Below are positions 19,735-31,582 of a stretch of 64,000 nt of DNA, in pieces. Source of the stretch: Adenanthera pavonina (lineage: Eukaryota > Streptophyta > Magnoliopsida > Fabales > Fabaceae); NCBI GenBank assembly GCA_026686845.1, contig JAIVEN010000021.1:17750001-17814000 (forward strand), read 5' to 3'. A model generated the notes under the pieces. That model saw only the letters and a list, made by a program, of their open reading frames with translations. It ran no database searches and was not told the origin of the DNA. The first letter of the stretch is position 1. Each line of letters starts with the position of its first letter. A program made the position numbers and the translations under genes.

Positions 19735-22700
19735 AGCTAGAAAAAGCAATAAATGGTATATGGACAGCGTTTGCTCAAACCATATGAATGGTGATAAGGA
19801 GAAGTTCATCACCCTTAGAGACAAGAAAGGAGGAAAGGTGACCTTTGGAGGTGACCAATATGGCAGAATAATTGGCATTGGTATTGTGGGTAAAAATCCA
19901 GAAACATCTATAGAAAATGTGTTGTTTTTAGTTGGACTCAACCACAACCTACTGAGTGTGAGTTAGACATGTGACAAAGGGAACTGGGTACTGTTTGACT
20001 CAAAGTTCTACCTAGTCATCCGAAAAAGTGATTGTAAAGTAATCCTCAAGGCTCAAAAGAATGGTAACTGCTATACCATTAATCTTCATGAACTTCCTTC
20101 CTTAGATTCTGTCTATTTAATTAGTAAAAATAATGATAGTTGGTTGCGGCATAGAAGATTGGCACATGTTAACATGAACCAGCTATCAAAACTGACCAAG
20201 AATGATTTAGTCACTAGTTTACCGAAAATCTTTTTGGAAAAAGATAAAGAATATGATGCATACCTCAAAGGAAAACAAACTAAATCATCTTTCAAATCTA
20301 AAAAATGTAATCACCACACCTAGACCACTGCAACTATTGCATAATAACTTGATAGGTTCATCTAGAGTAAAAAGCATTAGTGGAAACCTGTATCTACTTG
20401 TGATTGTAGATGATTACTCTAGATCCACCTAGAGTTTGTTTCTTTCTTACAAAAGTGAAACATTTGATGCATTTGTAACCTTGGCCAAGAAAGTGCAAAA
20501 TGAGATAGGTATTTCTGTTGTGTCTATCAGGTTTGATCATAAAGGAGAATTTGAAAATTCAAGCTTTCTAGAGTACTGTGAAGAGCATGGAAGTGATGAC
20601 AACTTTTCAGTACCAAGGACTTCTCAGCAAAATGGAGTGGTGGAGAGGAAGAACAGAACAATTGAAGAAATGCCAAGAGCAATGCTGAATGAAAATGAGC
20701 TAACTCATATTTTCTAGGCTGATACAGTAAACATAGCAAGCTATATCATTAACCAAGCCTACATCAGACCAATTCTGGAGAAGACACCTTATGAGTTATA
20801 CAAAGAAAGAAAGCCAAACCTCTCACACTTACATGTATTCGGCTGTAAATGTTTTATCCACAATAATGGAAAGGAGAATCTGGGTAAGTTTGATGCCAAA
20901 TCTGATGAAGGTATATTTCTGGACTATTCTAGTAGGAATAAAGCTTATAGAGTTTTCAAAAAAAAGACTAGAAGTATAGAAGAATTTGTGCATATTGTGT
21001 TTATTGAGAATGAAACTGTTTCCAAGCATATCTTCGATGAAGATGATCTTATCGCCAACTTTAAGAACTTGAATTTTTCTGAAGATAAAATTGAACCTCC
21101 AAAAATATCTGAATCTACTAACGTAGAGGAAGATATTCAGGAGAAAGATCTTGAATTTGAACATAATAAGGAAATGTCTCAAGAACTCTCTAGAGCTTGG
21201 AGATATCAAAGGAATCATCTAGTTAATCAAGTGATTGAGGATGTTCAAGAGAAAGTTAAAACTAGAAGACAACTTAGGGATCAAATGAACAATTATACTT
21301 TTATCTCCAAAATTAAACCTAAGTGTGCTGAAGAAGCCTTAACTGATGAATACTAGATACTAGCTATGCAAGATGAACTAAATCAGTTAGAAAGAAATCA
21401 AGTTTGGGATTTAGTGCCTAGGCCTAAAGACCACCCTTTTATTGACACAAAATAGGTTTTTAGAAATAAATTTGATGAATCAAGAATAATCATTAGAAAT
21501 AAAGCATGATTAGTTGCTAAAGGATACAATCAAGAAGAAGGCATTGATTATGAGGAAACTTTTGCTCCAGTTGCAAGATTTGAAGCTATAAGAATCCTCT
21601 TGGCCTATGCATGCATGAAAGACATAATATTGTATCAAATGGATGTAAAAAGTGCTTTTCTGAATGAATATATCATGGAAGAAGTTTATGTTGATCAATC
21701 TCCAAGCTTTGAGGACTCAACAAAACCAAGCCATGTTTATAGACTGAAGAAAGCCCTTTATGGCTTAAAACAAGCTCCTAGAGCATGGTATGAAAAGCTA
21801 AGTAATTTTCTATTTGAATAGGGATTCAATAGAGGAAAAGTAGATACAACTCTGTTCACCAAGAAAGAAAATAAAGACTTACTCATTGTTCAAATTTATA
21901 TTGATGATATTATAGTTGGTGCTACTAATGAATCTCTCTGTAAGAATTTCTCTAAACAAATGCAGGGTGAATCAAAATGTCAATGATGGATGAGCTCAAC
22001 TTCTTCCTTAGATTGCAAATCAAGCAATGTGATGATGACTTCTTCCTCAATTAATCAAAAAATCTAAAAGAGTTGCTAAAAAAATTTGGCATGGAAAATG
22101 CCAAGTCAATGGGGACTCCTATGGCTACTGTAACAAAGGTTGATATGGATGAAGAAGGAAATTCCTTTGACATAACTTAATATAGGAGAATGATTAGCTC
22201 CTTACTATATCTAACAACTAGTAGACCTGACATTATGTTCAGTGTTTGTATGTGTGCAAGGTTCTAATCATGTCCCAAAGAATCCCATGGAACGGCTGTG
22301 AAAAGAATTTTCAGATATCTAATTGGAACATCATAGATGGGACTTTGGTATCCAAAGGGCAATGGAGAGGAACTCATAGAATATATTGATACTGACTTTG
22401 TTGGATCCAAAACTGACAGAAAAAGCACAAGTGGAACATGTCAATTCCTTGGAGGCTCCTTGGTTTCATGGTTCAGCAAGAAGCAGAATAGTATGGTTCT
22501 CTCCATTGCAGAAGATAAATATGTTGCAGCTGTAGCTGTTGTGCTCAAGTCCTTTGGATGAAGCAGCAACTTGAAGATCTTGAGATTAAGATGAAGGAAA
22601 TACTAATAATGTGTGATAATCAAAGTGCTATCAACATCACAAAGAATCCTGTCATGCATTCAAGAACAAAGCATATTAAAGTAAGGCATCACTTTATAAG

Positions 22701-22845
22701 GGATCATGTTCTAAAAGGAGACATCAAATTGGAATACATCCCTGCTGAAGATCAACTTCTAGATATTCTGACTAAGCCTCTTGCAGAAGATAGACACTGC
22801 AAAATCAGAAGGTAATTGGGTCTGGTAAATCCCAATGAACTATAA
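19735..22845 (+). pseudogene. A2 pol pseudogene
   Basis: Co-linear with A1 pol: protease region near 19760 (DSVCSNHMNGDKEKF, versus DSACSSHMTG), integrase pieces at 20436-20717 (SQQNGVVERKNRTIEE), RT pieces at 21600-21821 (MDVKSAFLNEY, LKQAPRAWYEKL), YIDD in place of YVDD near 21900, and RNase H pieces 22337-22815 (DTDFVGSKTDRKSTSG). It ends NPNEL then TAA at 22845. More than a dozen in-frame stops and some frameshifts make it non-functional. Confidence 0.85.
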
Positions 22846-23837
22846 GTAAGCCTTTATATACACCTACTTTAAATTTCTGACATTGGATTAATACTAACTT
22901 TAACGTCAGAGTATGTTTGAGATATGTTGCAGGTGCTCCATATGAGTTTAAATGATAATTGATCTATATAATGGAGCTAATCAGACCTGCACAATCAAAA
23001 GATGTTGAAGGAAGCTAAAAATTTGAACTTATAAACCATATCTGTAAGTTTAGAAATTTGAAATTCACATTTTAAACGATTATTAGATGAATTTCCATGT
23101 TGAATCGTGTTTTTGAATGAATTAGCCTGCTCAACATTCAAACTTGGATGCTCATCGGACGAATTTTAATTGATGGCACACTATAACAGTACTTCATAAC
23201 CCTCGAAATTCATATGTTGGATAGTGGAAATTTGAATTTCAGAAATAAAATGGGAATACTGACTCTGTTCAAAATGCTTATCATACAAAATTCCATATCT
23301 CAAATTTGTATTTTAGAAACTCTTTTACAAAAATTTTGAAATTGAATTTTTGAATACAAATTTGTCTGTTGAAATTTGCCTTCGTGATAAGTCTTTGTAA
23401 GATGGACTTTCATAGGTAAAATTCATTTGTTGCTTATTTTGCTCATATTTGGCTATTTTGTGAATCTGTGAAATTCGAACTTTGTTGAATCAAAGTTCAT
23501 TTGTTTGTCTCTTGTTCTTTGAACTAAGCTTATGACAGACGAACTTCAAGATGAAAATTCGTCTGTCGGTAAGCCTTTCCTTGTAGGATAACTTATAACT
23601 GCTTGAAGTTCGAACTTTGACCCTTCAAAATTCATCTATTGAACTATTGCAATCGTTAAAACCAAAGGTCTCCCTCTGAATAGACATAATCCTATTTGTC
23701 TCTTTCTCAAGTCTGTTCAAATTCTCCCTTTAATTCCCATTAACTCTATTCGTGAATCTTCATTTCTTACTAATTAAACTTCTTTTCGCACCGTATAAAC
23801 TCATTCCTAGCATCTTTTTGTATCATTCATCTAGAGA
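22846..23837 (+). other. A2 spacer between pol and third ORF
   Basis: About 1 kb without coding sequence, rich in decayed AAATTCG and AGACGAA motifs. It matches the equivalent spacer of A1 in position and length. Confidence 0.6.
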
Positions 23838-23997
23838 ATGGCAAGAGTTAAAAATCCAGAAGTTGGAAAATGAGAGTCACGACCAAAGAGAGCTGTCAAA
23901 TCCCAATACGCCTTCAAGGAGGGTGAAACTTAGAAAAGGAAGGGCGAATCTAGCAAAGGAACTCCTTCCAAGAAGCAGAAAACATTAGTTGCTTGGG
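23838..23997 (+). pseudogene. A2 third-ORF fragment
   Basis: ATG at 23838 begins MARVKNPEVGK, then a TGA, then resumes the A1-like SRPKRAVKSQYAFKEG and TPSKKQK. Homology to the A1 third ORF stops at about 23990, where the sequence becomes a B-type LTR. Two independent elements sharing this start supports it as a real ancestral gene. Confidence 0.75.
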
Positions 23998-24963
23998 GAG
24001 TTTCGAAAAGAAGAACTTGTGCCATATTGAGTTGCTTACTAACAGACGAATTTTGGGCATCAAAATTCGAGCTTCGAAGGCACTGTAGCAATATAGAACA
24101 ATTGTTCACACTTATTAGAAGAACTTTAAACTTGAAAATTCGTATGTTCCAACATAAAAATATTTGTTAAAGATGAAAATTTGAATTTTGCTTTAGAACA
24201 GATGAACTTCAAAGCTCAACGTTAAAGTCTTTAACTTATGGTTTGTGCGAAATTTGTCTGTTGACACCCAAAATTTGAATTTTAGAGTGTCAACGCATTA
24301 AATATGGTTGGTGAACGACTAGTTTTTCAGAGTAACCATTAAGTAACGTCTCTAACGGCTAGATCTTGTGTCTAACGTCTAGTTACACTACAAATCTATA
24401 AATAGAACATCATTTGAACTGATGGGAAACAATCTTAAGAGAGTTTATGCAAAAATGCGACAACAATTTGTAAAATCTTTCTATCTCAGCATTGTTTTAA
24501 AAACCCATCTTAATAGAGTGAGCTTTCAATGTATTATCTACTCTTCAAGAGAGTTTTCATTCTATAAACATTTCTTTCTATATATTCTGGGTAGAATTTT
24601 AGTGTGGGGAAACACTAAGGGATTTACACATCTTGTAAGGGTATAGGGAGAGTAGCTTCATAAGTGCCTACTAAAACTTATGGGATGTACTGAGGCTTCA
24701 CAAGTGCTCAAATCAAACTTGTGGGATATAATGGAAAATCCTAAGTGATGGCTTGGGGATTGGATGTAAGCTAAATGGTTGGGCTACACCAGTATAAATT
24801 GTTGCTTATTGTTCTTCATTTTCTCTATTTAGTTGCTACACATAACTCCCTCTGTTTATCCTTATTTTGCTACACTCTTAATGAAATTGGGTTGTGATTC
24901 AAAAAGACCAAAAATCTTGCATCACCTATTCACCCCCCTCTTGGGTGACCAGTCAACCTAACA
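23998..24963 (+). repeat. B1: truncated B-family LTR (3' part)
   Basis: It begins inside an LTR (TTTCGAAAAGAAGAACTTGTG, also found in B2 reversed near 28350) and runs to the LTR end GGTGACCAGTCAACCTAACA at 24963. It has CTATAAATAGAAC and the CACCCCCCTCTTGGGTGACC block. The left end is a sharp join to A2's third ORF, and no PBS follows its right end. It is therefore a recombination or deletion product. Confidence 0.8.
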
Positions 24964-26223
24964 GTTACTTCTCCTAGCTTGAAGTTGGGCTTCTCTTCCT
25001 TGATGGTCTCCATCAAATCTCATCCAAGAAGAAAGGATATGCTGATATAAGAAAAAGGATACAACAAATCTCTTCCAAGAAGAATGGACATGCTGAGACA
25101 AGAAAGAGGATACAAGAAAAAGAAGTTTTTCATGCAATTAGAGTTGAAGTTACTACTAACAAGGAAAGGCAATGGAGATTAAAGTCCAATCCTCCTAGAA
25201 ATTTGTCTTCACTTCAAGGTAGAAGTTCTGATGGAAATCAAATCACGTACCTTAAGAAGACAAAGAAAAGAAGCTTGAATGATGGTGTTTCACATGCAAA
25301 AAGGAAATATGAATCACTTTACACCACATTCAAGCTTGAGATCAAAATGACATGTCTTTTGGTAACATTTAATCCTTACCCTCTTGAATTATTGTACTTT
25401 GAAATATTTTGGGTAAGATCATATTTTGGTTCTCTAGTATGCTCTCTATGCTAATCTAACAGGAGCATAATAATATTTGAACTAGCCTTTAGTGGAACCA
25501 AGTAAGATTGGGTTCCAAAGTACAAGAGATGAATTTGTCTTGCCAGTATTTCTTGAGCTAAAAGTGGTCAAGTAGCAAAAACATTGGAAAATCTTACGAA
25601 AAGAAAGACAATTTACTTTGGACTTTAGGCTGAATCAACAAGAAGAGGAAAGTACAAGTGCTAAAGAGACCATTGGCAATAATCTACTAAGGAGTCTCAT
25701 CATTGGCCAATACAAATGAGCATTTCTAAACCTTCTCTAAGCTTATCTTTTCCTTATTATATATATCTTGAGGGGGAACATTGCTTAACAAATTAGTTTT
25801 GATTATTTGTAACTAACTTAAGCATAAAAAACTCTTCAAAATTTGTTTTGCAAGTACTCCTTATGCTTACATTGATGAAGACCTAGTAAATATAGAGTAT
25901 TTGGAGCTATGTTAGGGTTATTTGCACAAAGAAGTGAGCTTATTTGAACAATAGGCGAGTTTCATAAGTTTGTGTGGGTATTTCATATGCTTGTTCTACT
26001 AACCCATAGCTCTTGTTAGAATATCGAAGAGATTCTTTATGTGTGTTTGTCACTATGTGTCACAATGTTCTCACAAGCTATGCACCTTGATCTACTAAGA
26101 CTTAGTTCTAGAATGGTGAACTATATGGGTGAGCTTGATAGTAGAACAAGCACACAAACTTGTTAGAAAAACATAGCTTATGTGTTCTCTATCTAAAGCC
26201 TCTTATTTGTAAAATGAGGACAT
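24964..26223 (+). pseudogene. C+ element internal fragment with gag tail
   Basis: Around 25060-25350 a frame reads GHAETRKRIQEKE ... RSSDGNQITYLKKTKKR. This aligns with the minus-strand gag tail of element N near 63250-63350 (KSSNGNQITHLEKRKRK). A weak WVPK-like piece lies near 25510 (GTK, stop, DWVPK). After that, only non-coding sequence and a purine run (cttgagggggaacattg near 25780) precede the inserted LTR at 26224. No protease, integrase or RT motif is visible, although the 3' LTR (31583) is only about 1 kb away once insertions are removed. This is either a deletion or, as N has the same layout, a pol-less family. Confidence 0.5.
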
Positions 26224-27405
26224 TGTTGATTTGGCTGGTCACCTAACAGGCGGGTGAATTAGGTGTTGCAAGTTTTTGTTTTTTTAAAGCACAACCCAAT
26301 GTTGCAAAGAAGCACTAAGAACAGGGGGAAACTAAGCACTTAATGCGATATTGAAAGAGATAAATGATGAAGAGCAATACATAAAAATTTATCCAGGTTC
26401 AGTCCAACCACTTAGGCTATATCCCATAAGTTCGATCTAGGCAATTGTGAAACCACAGTACAACCCAGACTCCTTCCTTGAGTTTGTCACTATATCCATA
26501 AGAATAAATTGAGTCATGTTTAAGTCCATTGATTGAGTTTAATAACAAAGAAGAAAGTAAGTTCATTAATTAATTGAATCCAAAATAATCAGCTGAAAAG
26601 AAATTTAAAAGGTTAGGAAATATAACTGATTATGTTTAAGAATATAATAGGCTATCGATTAATGATATAGTTTAGAGAAGCAAGATAACCGATTATATTT
26701 GAGAGTAATAGATTAGCTCTGGAAATTTTCTAGTGAAAAGACAACATAATCAATTAAGAGCTCATATATAGCAAATTAGATTTCAAATAGAGAGCTCGTA
26801 TATTCACTAAGAGAAGTTAATCAATTATTTAAAGATATAGCAAATTTTATGAAGCAAAATAATCTATTAGAAAGCAAGAGTAATTGATTACGACGTGAGA
26901 TTGAAGTATATCAAAAATGGACAAACTCAATTATCAATTATTTTGTGAGAGTAAACGATTTAGGTGCTAAATAGATGCAAGCTGACTTAGGTTTGACATA
27001 TGGTAATCGATTACTTTACTAAATGTAATCGATTATATCAAAACAAAAGCATGAAATAGAAACAACTGATATAACATGTTATAATTAAGAGGTAATCGAT
27101 TACTTTTGTTAACACTTTGAAAAACTCATAGAAATGAAGGAATCAATGCTCAGTTATTTGAAAAACCTTTTAAAACCAAACGTCCTCAACTACTTACATC
27201 CAAACTCAAAGACTAAGAACTTGAATCTTGATCTTCTAATTAAGCTCTCAAGTTCTTCTTCTCTCAAATCTCTTTTTCTTGAAAGTCTTTACTTCACTAA
27301 TGGAATCCATAATTATGTTCTTATTAGCTTAACAGTATAAGAAATTTATATTAAGTCCAGTAATTAGTCCAATTTTTCTTCAAATAATAAGTATGATATA
27401 AAAGA

Positions 27406-29478
27406 TGTTAGGTTGGCTGGTCACCCAGAGTGGGGGTGAATTGGGTAATGCAAGATTTTCACTCCTTTTGGATCACAACCCAATTTCACTATGAGTGCAG
27501 TAAAACAGGGATAAACAGAGGGAGTTGTGTGTAGCAACTAAATAGAGAAGATGAAGAACAATACACAATAATTTATACTGGTTCAGCCCAACCACTTGGC
27601 CTACATCCAATCCCCAAGCCACCACTTGGGATTTTCCACTATATCCCACAGGTTTGATTCGGGCACCTGTGAAGCCTCAATACATTCTCACAAGTTTCAG
27701 TAGGCACTTGTGAAGCCACTTTCCCTACACCCTTACAAGATGTGTAAATCTCTTAGTGTTTCCCCACACTAATATTCTACCTAGAATATATAGAAAAAAA
27801 TGTTTACAGAATGGAAACTCTCTTGAAGAGTAGATAATACACTGAAAGTTCACTCTATTGAGGTGGGTTTTTCAAACAATGCTGAGATAGAAAGATTTTA
27901 TAAATTGTTGCAGCATTTTCGCATAAACTCTCTTAAGATTGTTACCCATGAGTTCAAATGATGTTATATTTATAGTTTTGTAGTGTAATTAGACGTTAGA
28001 CACAAGTTCTAGTCGTTAGAGATGTTACCCAATGGTTACTCTGCAAAAGTAGCCGTTTACTAACCACATTTAATGTTTCTGACATTCTGAAATTCGAATT
28101 TTGGATGTCAACAGATGAATTTCGAAGATACTGAAAGTTGAAGATTTTAATGTTGAACTTCAAAGTTCGTCTGTTATAAAGCAAAGTTAGAATTTTCATC
28201 TTTAGAAAATATTTCTATGTTGGAACATACAAATTTTCAAGTTTAAAATACTTTTGGTAAGTGTGAACAGTTATTCCATATTGCTACAGTACCTTCGAAG
28301 TTTAAATTTTGGTTCCCAAAATTCGTCTGTCAGTGAGCAACTCAATATGGCACAAGTTCTTCCTTTCGAAATTCAAATTTTGGATGTGGAAATTCGTCTG
28401 TTGGTTGTTCCAGAAGTATTTCTGTGTTTCTAGATATTTGAAATTCAAATTTTTAAAGTTAAAATTTATCTATTTTACTTGAAGTTCAAATTTTGGAAGC
28501 CAAAATTCATCTGTCAGTGGCAAGCTTAACTTAACACAAAGGTTCTCTGCGAATTTCGAATTTCGGAGGCCCGAAATTCTTCTATCGAACATGAAACCTC
28601 CATAACTTTGAATTTTGCATTGTAGACAATTTTGTAAAAGCTATAACTCTCTCATTTTAACTGCAAATTAAGCAAATGACCTATGGTTGGAAATCTGTCA
28701 ATGTCTATTTTCAAATGAAAGAAATTTTGATTCAAAATAAAATGTATTCTGTGAGATACAATCAAAACTGAAAATTCATATCTCACTACTCAACTTTAAA
28801 TAACCATAACTTTTTCATATGATCTTTATTTTGAGTGAAATAACCTTCTTTGAAAATCTTATTAAGTCTAGTTTCATATGAAATAAGTTTTATATCAAAG
28901 TCATATGTATTTTGAGAGATGTATTAAAAACACTAATCAAAGGTCAAATTCTAGATTCTTAAAAATCAGATTTGTTTATGGTAACAAGATTAAGTAATTT
29001 CAAAGATTAATCTCACCTCAAGACCTAAGTGAAAACAAAATATACCTAGTGACTAGGTCTTCAAATGTTGAGTTTCACTTTCACTTGGTCATTTTCTTCT
29101 TGGTATGTTCCCTTCTGATCTTTCATTTTTGGAGCATCCTTTCTTTTCTTCTTTCTTGAGTGAGGCATGATATTGATTTCCATTTCTATATTCCAATGCT
29201 CACTCTTCTTAATTGGACCAACCTATATTTAATATATTACACTTACAAACTAAGTAATTAGTCTAGTTTATATATCCAACTTATGTTATTCATTGTAAAA
29301 GTACAATAGATATATTTAAACATAGCATGATATATGTATTATAACCATAATTAAATACATGCTAATATGTATTCTACTTCTTTAAGGAACATTATATATG
29401 GCAGATACATATAATGTATTTGTTCCTTATTACTCTATATTTATCATCATCAAAACTTATATTATACTAAACCTTACA
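27406..29478 (-). mobile_element. B2: solo LTR, target duplication AAAGA
   Basis: 2073 bp, reading on + TGTTAGGTTGGCTGGTCACCC ... AAACCTTACA, so on the minus strand TGTAAGGTTTAG ... CCTAACA. Perfect 5-bp duplications AAAGA at 27401-27405 and 29479-29483. No internal region, so it is a solo LTR left by LTR-LTR recombination. It contains the AAATTCGAATTT/AATTCGTCTG motif cluster at 28085-28600 and a TATA-like CTATAAATATAAC. Confidence 0.9.
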
Positions 29479-29575
29479 AAAGATACAAATAACATTAAAT
29501 TAACATACCATGCAAACTTTTTGCTTTACTATTTGACATTATCAAAACTAATCATGTAGGTCACTAGACCTAACA

Positions 29576-31335
29576 TGTTAGGTTTAATAAAACATAAGTT
29601 TTGATGATGACAAATGTAGAGTAATACAAAATAAATGCATCATATTTGTCTAATATATGTATTATTCCTAAAAGAAGTAAAATATGTATTAGCATGTATT
29701 TATAATACATATATCATGCTATGTACAATGTATCCATTATGCTATTATATTTTATAATATAAGTTGGATATATAAATTGGACTAACTACTTGATTTGTAA
29801 GTGTAATACGTTAAATGTATGATTGTTCGAGAAGGAAGGGTGAGCATTGGAATAAAGAAAGAAAAATTAACATCATATTTCACTCAAAGAAGAAAAAAAG
29901 AAATGATACTCAAAGAATAGAAGATCATAAGAGAGCATACTAAGAATGGAAATGACCAAGTGAAAGTTGAGCTTTATTTTTAAAGACCTAGCTATTAGAT
30001 ATATTTTGTTTTCACTTAGGTTTTGAGGTAATTTTATCTTTCAAATTTACTTAATTTTGTTATCATATGTCTTAAACGATTTAGATTAAGTAAATTTGAA
30101 TGTTAGCATGAGTTTAAACTTGTTAGATTTGAATATTTTAGGCTAACGGATGAATTTTGCTTATAATTCATGTTTATTTTATGCAAAATTTGCACTTGTT
30201 GAAATTTGAAGTTATAAAGTTTTTATCTCTAATAGATGAATTTTGATTGTGAAATTCAAATTTTGAACTAAGTATTGTTAATGAAAGTGTGTAAAGTTCA
30301 CATGAAACTTAGTTGAAATTCAACTGTTGGTAAAGTTCAAAGTCACAGCCTCTAATAGACAAACTTTGAACTTCAAAGTACAAGCTTCAAAGTGAGAACT
30401 TTTGTGTCTTATTGTAACAAGCCTCTGATAGACGAATTTTAATTTTGAAATTTGAATCTCGCATGCATTGTGAAAACTTGAAGTAACTATTCAAAGTCAA
30501 CAAATGCACTTCCAACATGAAAGTTTGAATGTTCAAATCTTAAGCTAACTTTGGAATTATTATCATAGCTCGAAATCTGAATTTATGCCAAAATTTGAAT
30601 TTCAAAGTTCAATGTTAAACACATAATTATGCTCATCTTGCAAAATTCATTTATTAAGCCTCAAAATTTGAATGTTAATGTTCAGACGCATTTAATGTAG
30701 TTGTTGAACAACTCTTTTGTAGAGTAACAACTAGAACTTGTGTCTAACGATTGGTTAAGCCACAAATATATAAATAGAACCTTATTTAAACTTATGGGTA
30801 ATGAATTTAAGTAGATTTTGTGTCAAAATGCTGCTACAATAGATAAAATCTTTTTGTGTTAGCATTGATAGTTAAATCCACCTCATTAGAGTGAGCTTTA
30901 ATGTATTATCCACTCTTAAAGAGAGTTTCATTTCTGTAATCTTTCTTTATACAACTGTTAGGTAGAATCTTAGTGTGAGGAGACACTAAGAGAATTATAT
31001 ATCTTGTAAGGGTATGGGGAGAATGGCTTTACAAATGCCTACTAAAACTTGTGAGATGTACTGAGACTTCACAAGTGCCTGGATCAAACTTGTGGGATAT
31101 AATGGAAAATTTCAAGTGGTGGCTTGGGGACTAGACATAGGCCAACTGGTTTGGGTTGAATCAGGATAAATATTTGTGTATTACTCTTTATCTTCTCACT
31201 TCATTTTCCTTACTCAATACACTTTATTCATCCCTATTTTGTTGCAACATTTGTTGAAATTGAGTTGTACTTTGAAAAAGGTAAACATTTTGCATCACCC
31301 AATTCACCCCCCTTAGGTGACCAGCCAACCTAACA
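29576..31335 (+). mobile_element. B3: solo LTR, target duplication TAACA
   Basis: 1760 bp, TGTTAGGTTTAATAAAACATAAG ... AGGTGACCAGCCAACCTAACA. Perfect duplications TAACA at 29571-29575 and 31336-31340, the target being the terminal TAACA of the C-minus LTR. It is the same family as B2 in opposite orientation. U3 has decayed motifs (AAATTTGAATTT), and CTATAAATAGAACC-like promoter sequence is near 30768. Confidence 0.85.
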
Positions 31336-31340
31336 TAACA

Positions 31341-31582
31341 AACATCTTATATGAATAGGTTTTTTACCTTGTATGATTTTGTTCCCCTCCTTGTAATTGT
31401 TCACATTAAGGGAGAAGGATGATATATTCATTCAAATATGAGGAGAAATATTATCCTTCAAACTTTTTGCTGATGTCAAATAAGGGGGATAATGTCATGA
31501 AAAAATATAATGCTTTATATGATGCATTTATCTTTGAACATATTTTTCATAATGGATTTGCAAACATCAAAAAAGGAGAGAT
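31341..31582 (+). other. C+ internal 3' end with polypurine tracts
   Basis: The last internal segment before the C+ 3' LTR. Purine-rich runs occur as AAGGGAGAAGGATG (near 31408), TCAAATAAGGGGGATAATG (near 31477) and AAAAAAGGAGAGAT directly abutting TGTTAGG at 31583. Several tract copies before the LTR are a known Sirevirus trait. The short ORF at 31419-31610 runs over the LTR edge and is not considered a gene. Confidence 0.65.

Larger units (their letters stand above)
16270..23997 (+). mobile_element. A2: decayed Sirevirus-like element, + strand
   Basis: A second copy of the A1 lineage: 5' LTR 16270-17857, PBS, gag, pol, then the start of the third ORF at 23838. The sequence then jumps at about 23998 into a B-type LTR, so no proper 3' LTR of its own is present. 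Gag and pol align with A1 almost throughout (for example KQIWVPKRK at the end of gag and NPNEL at the end of pol). Stop codons are many and look like CAA/CAG/TGG to TAA/TAG/TGA changes. It is clearly older than A1. The five bases before it are gaaag. Confidence 0.85.
26224..31340 (-). mobile_element. C-minus: solo LTR with two nested solo LTRs
   Basis: On + it starts TGTTGATTTGGCTGGTCACC at 26224 (LTR end) and finishes ...GACCTAACA (LTR start, reversed TGTTAGGTCTAGTGACC, at 29575). The body is split by B2 (27406-29478) and the right end by B3 (29576-31335). The start matches the C+ LTR at 31583 (TGACCWACATGATTAGTTTTGAT). Flanks are gacat (26219-26223) and, after B3 and its duplication, aacat (31341-31345), four of five identical. 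The body (26570-27115) is full of TAATCGATTA-type motifs. Confidence 0.7.

Noticed and set aside
20527..21218. Minus ORFs opposite A2 pol (20527-20739, 20829-21218)
   Set aside because: Antisense of the integrase and linker coding sequence.
26570..27115. TAATCGATTA words as a replication-origin or satellite array
   Set aside because: They are confined to one LTR and irregularly spaced, so they are reported as an LTR motif instead.
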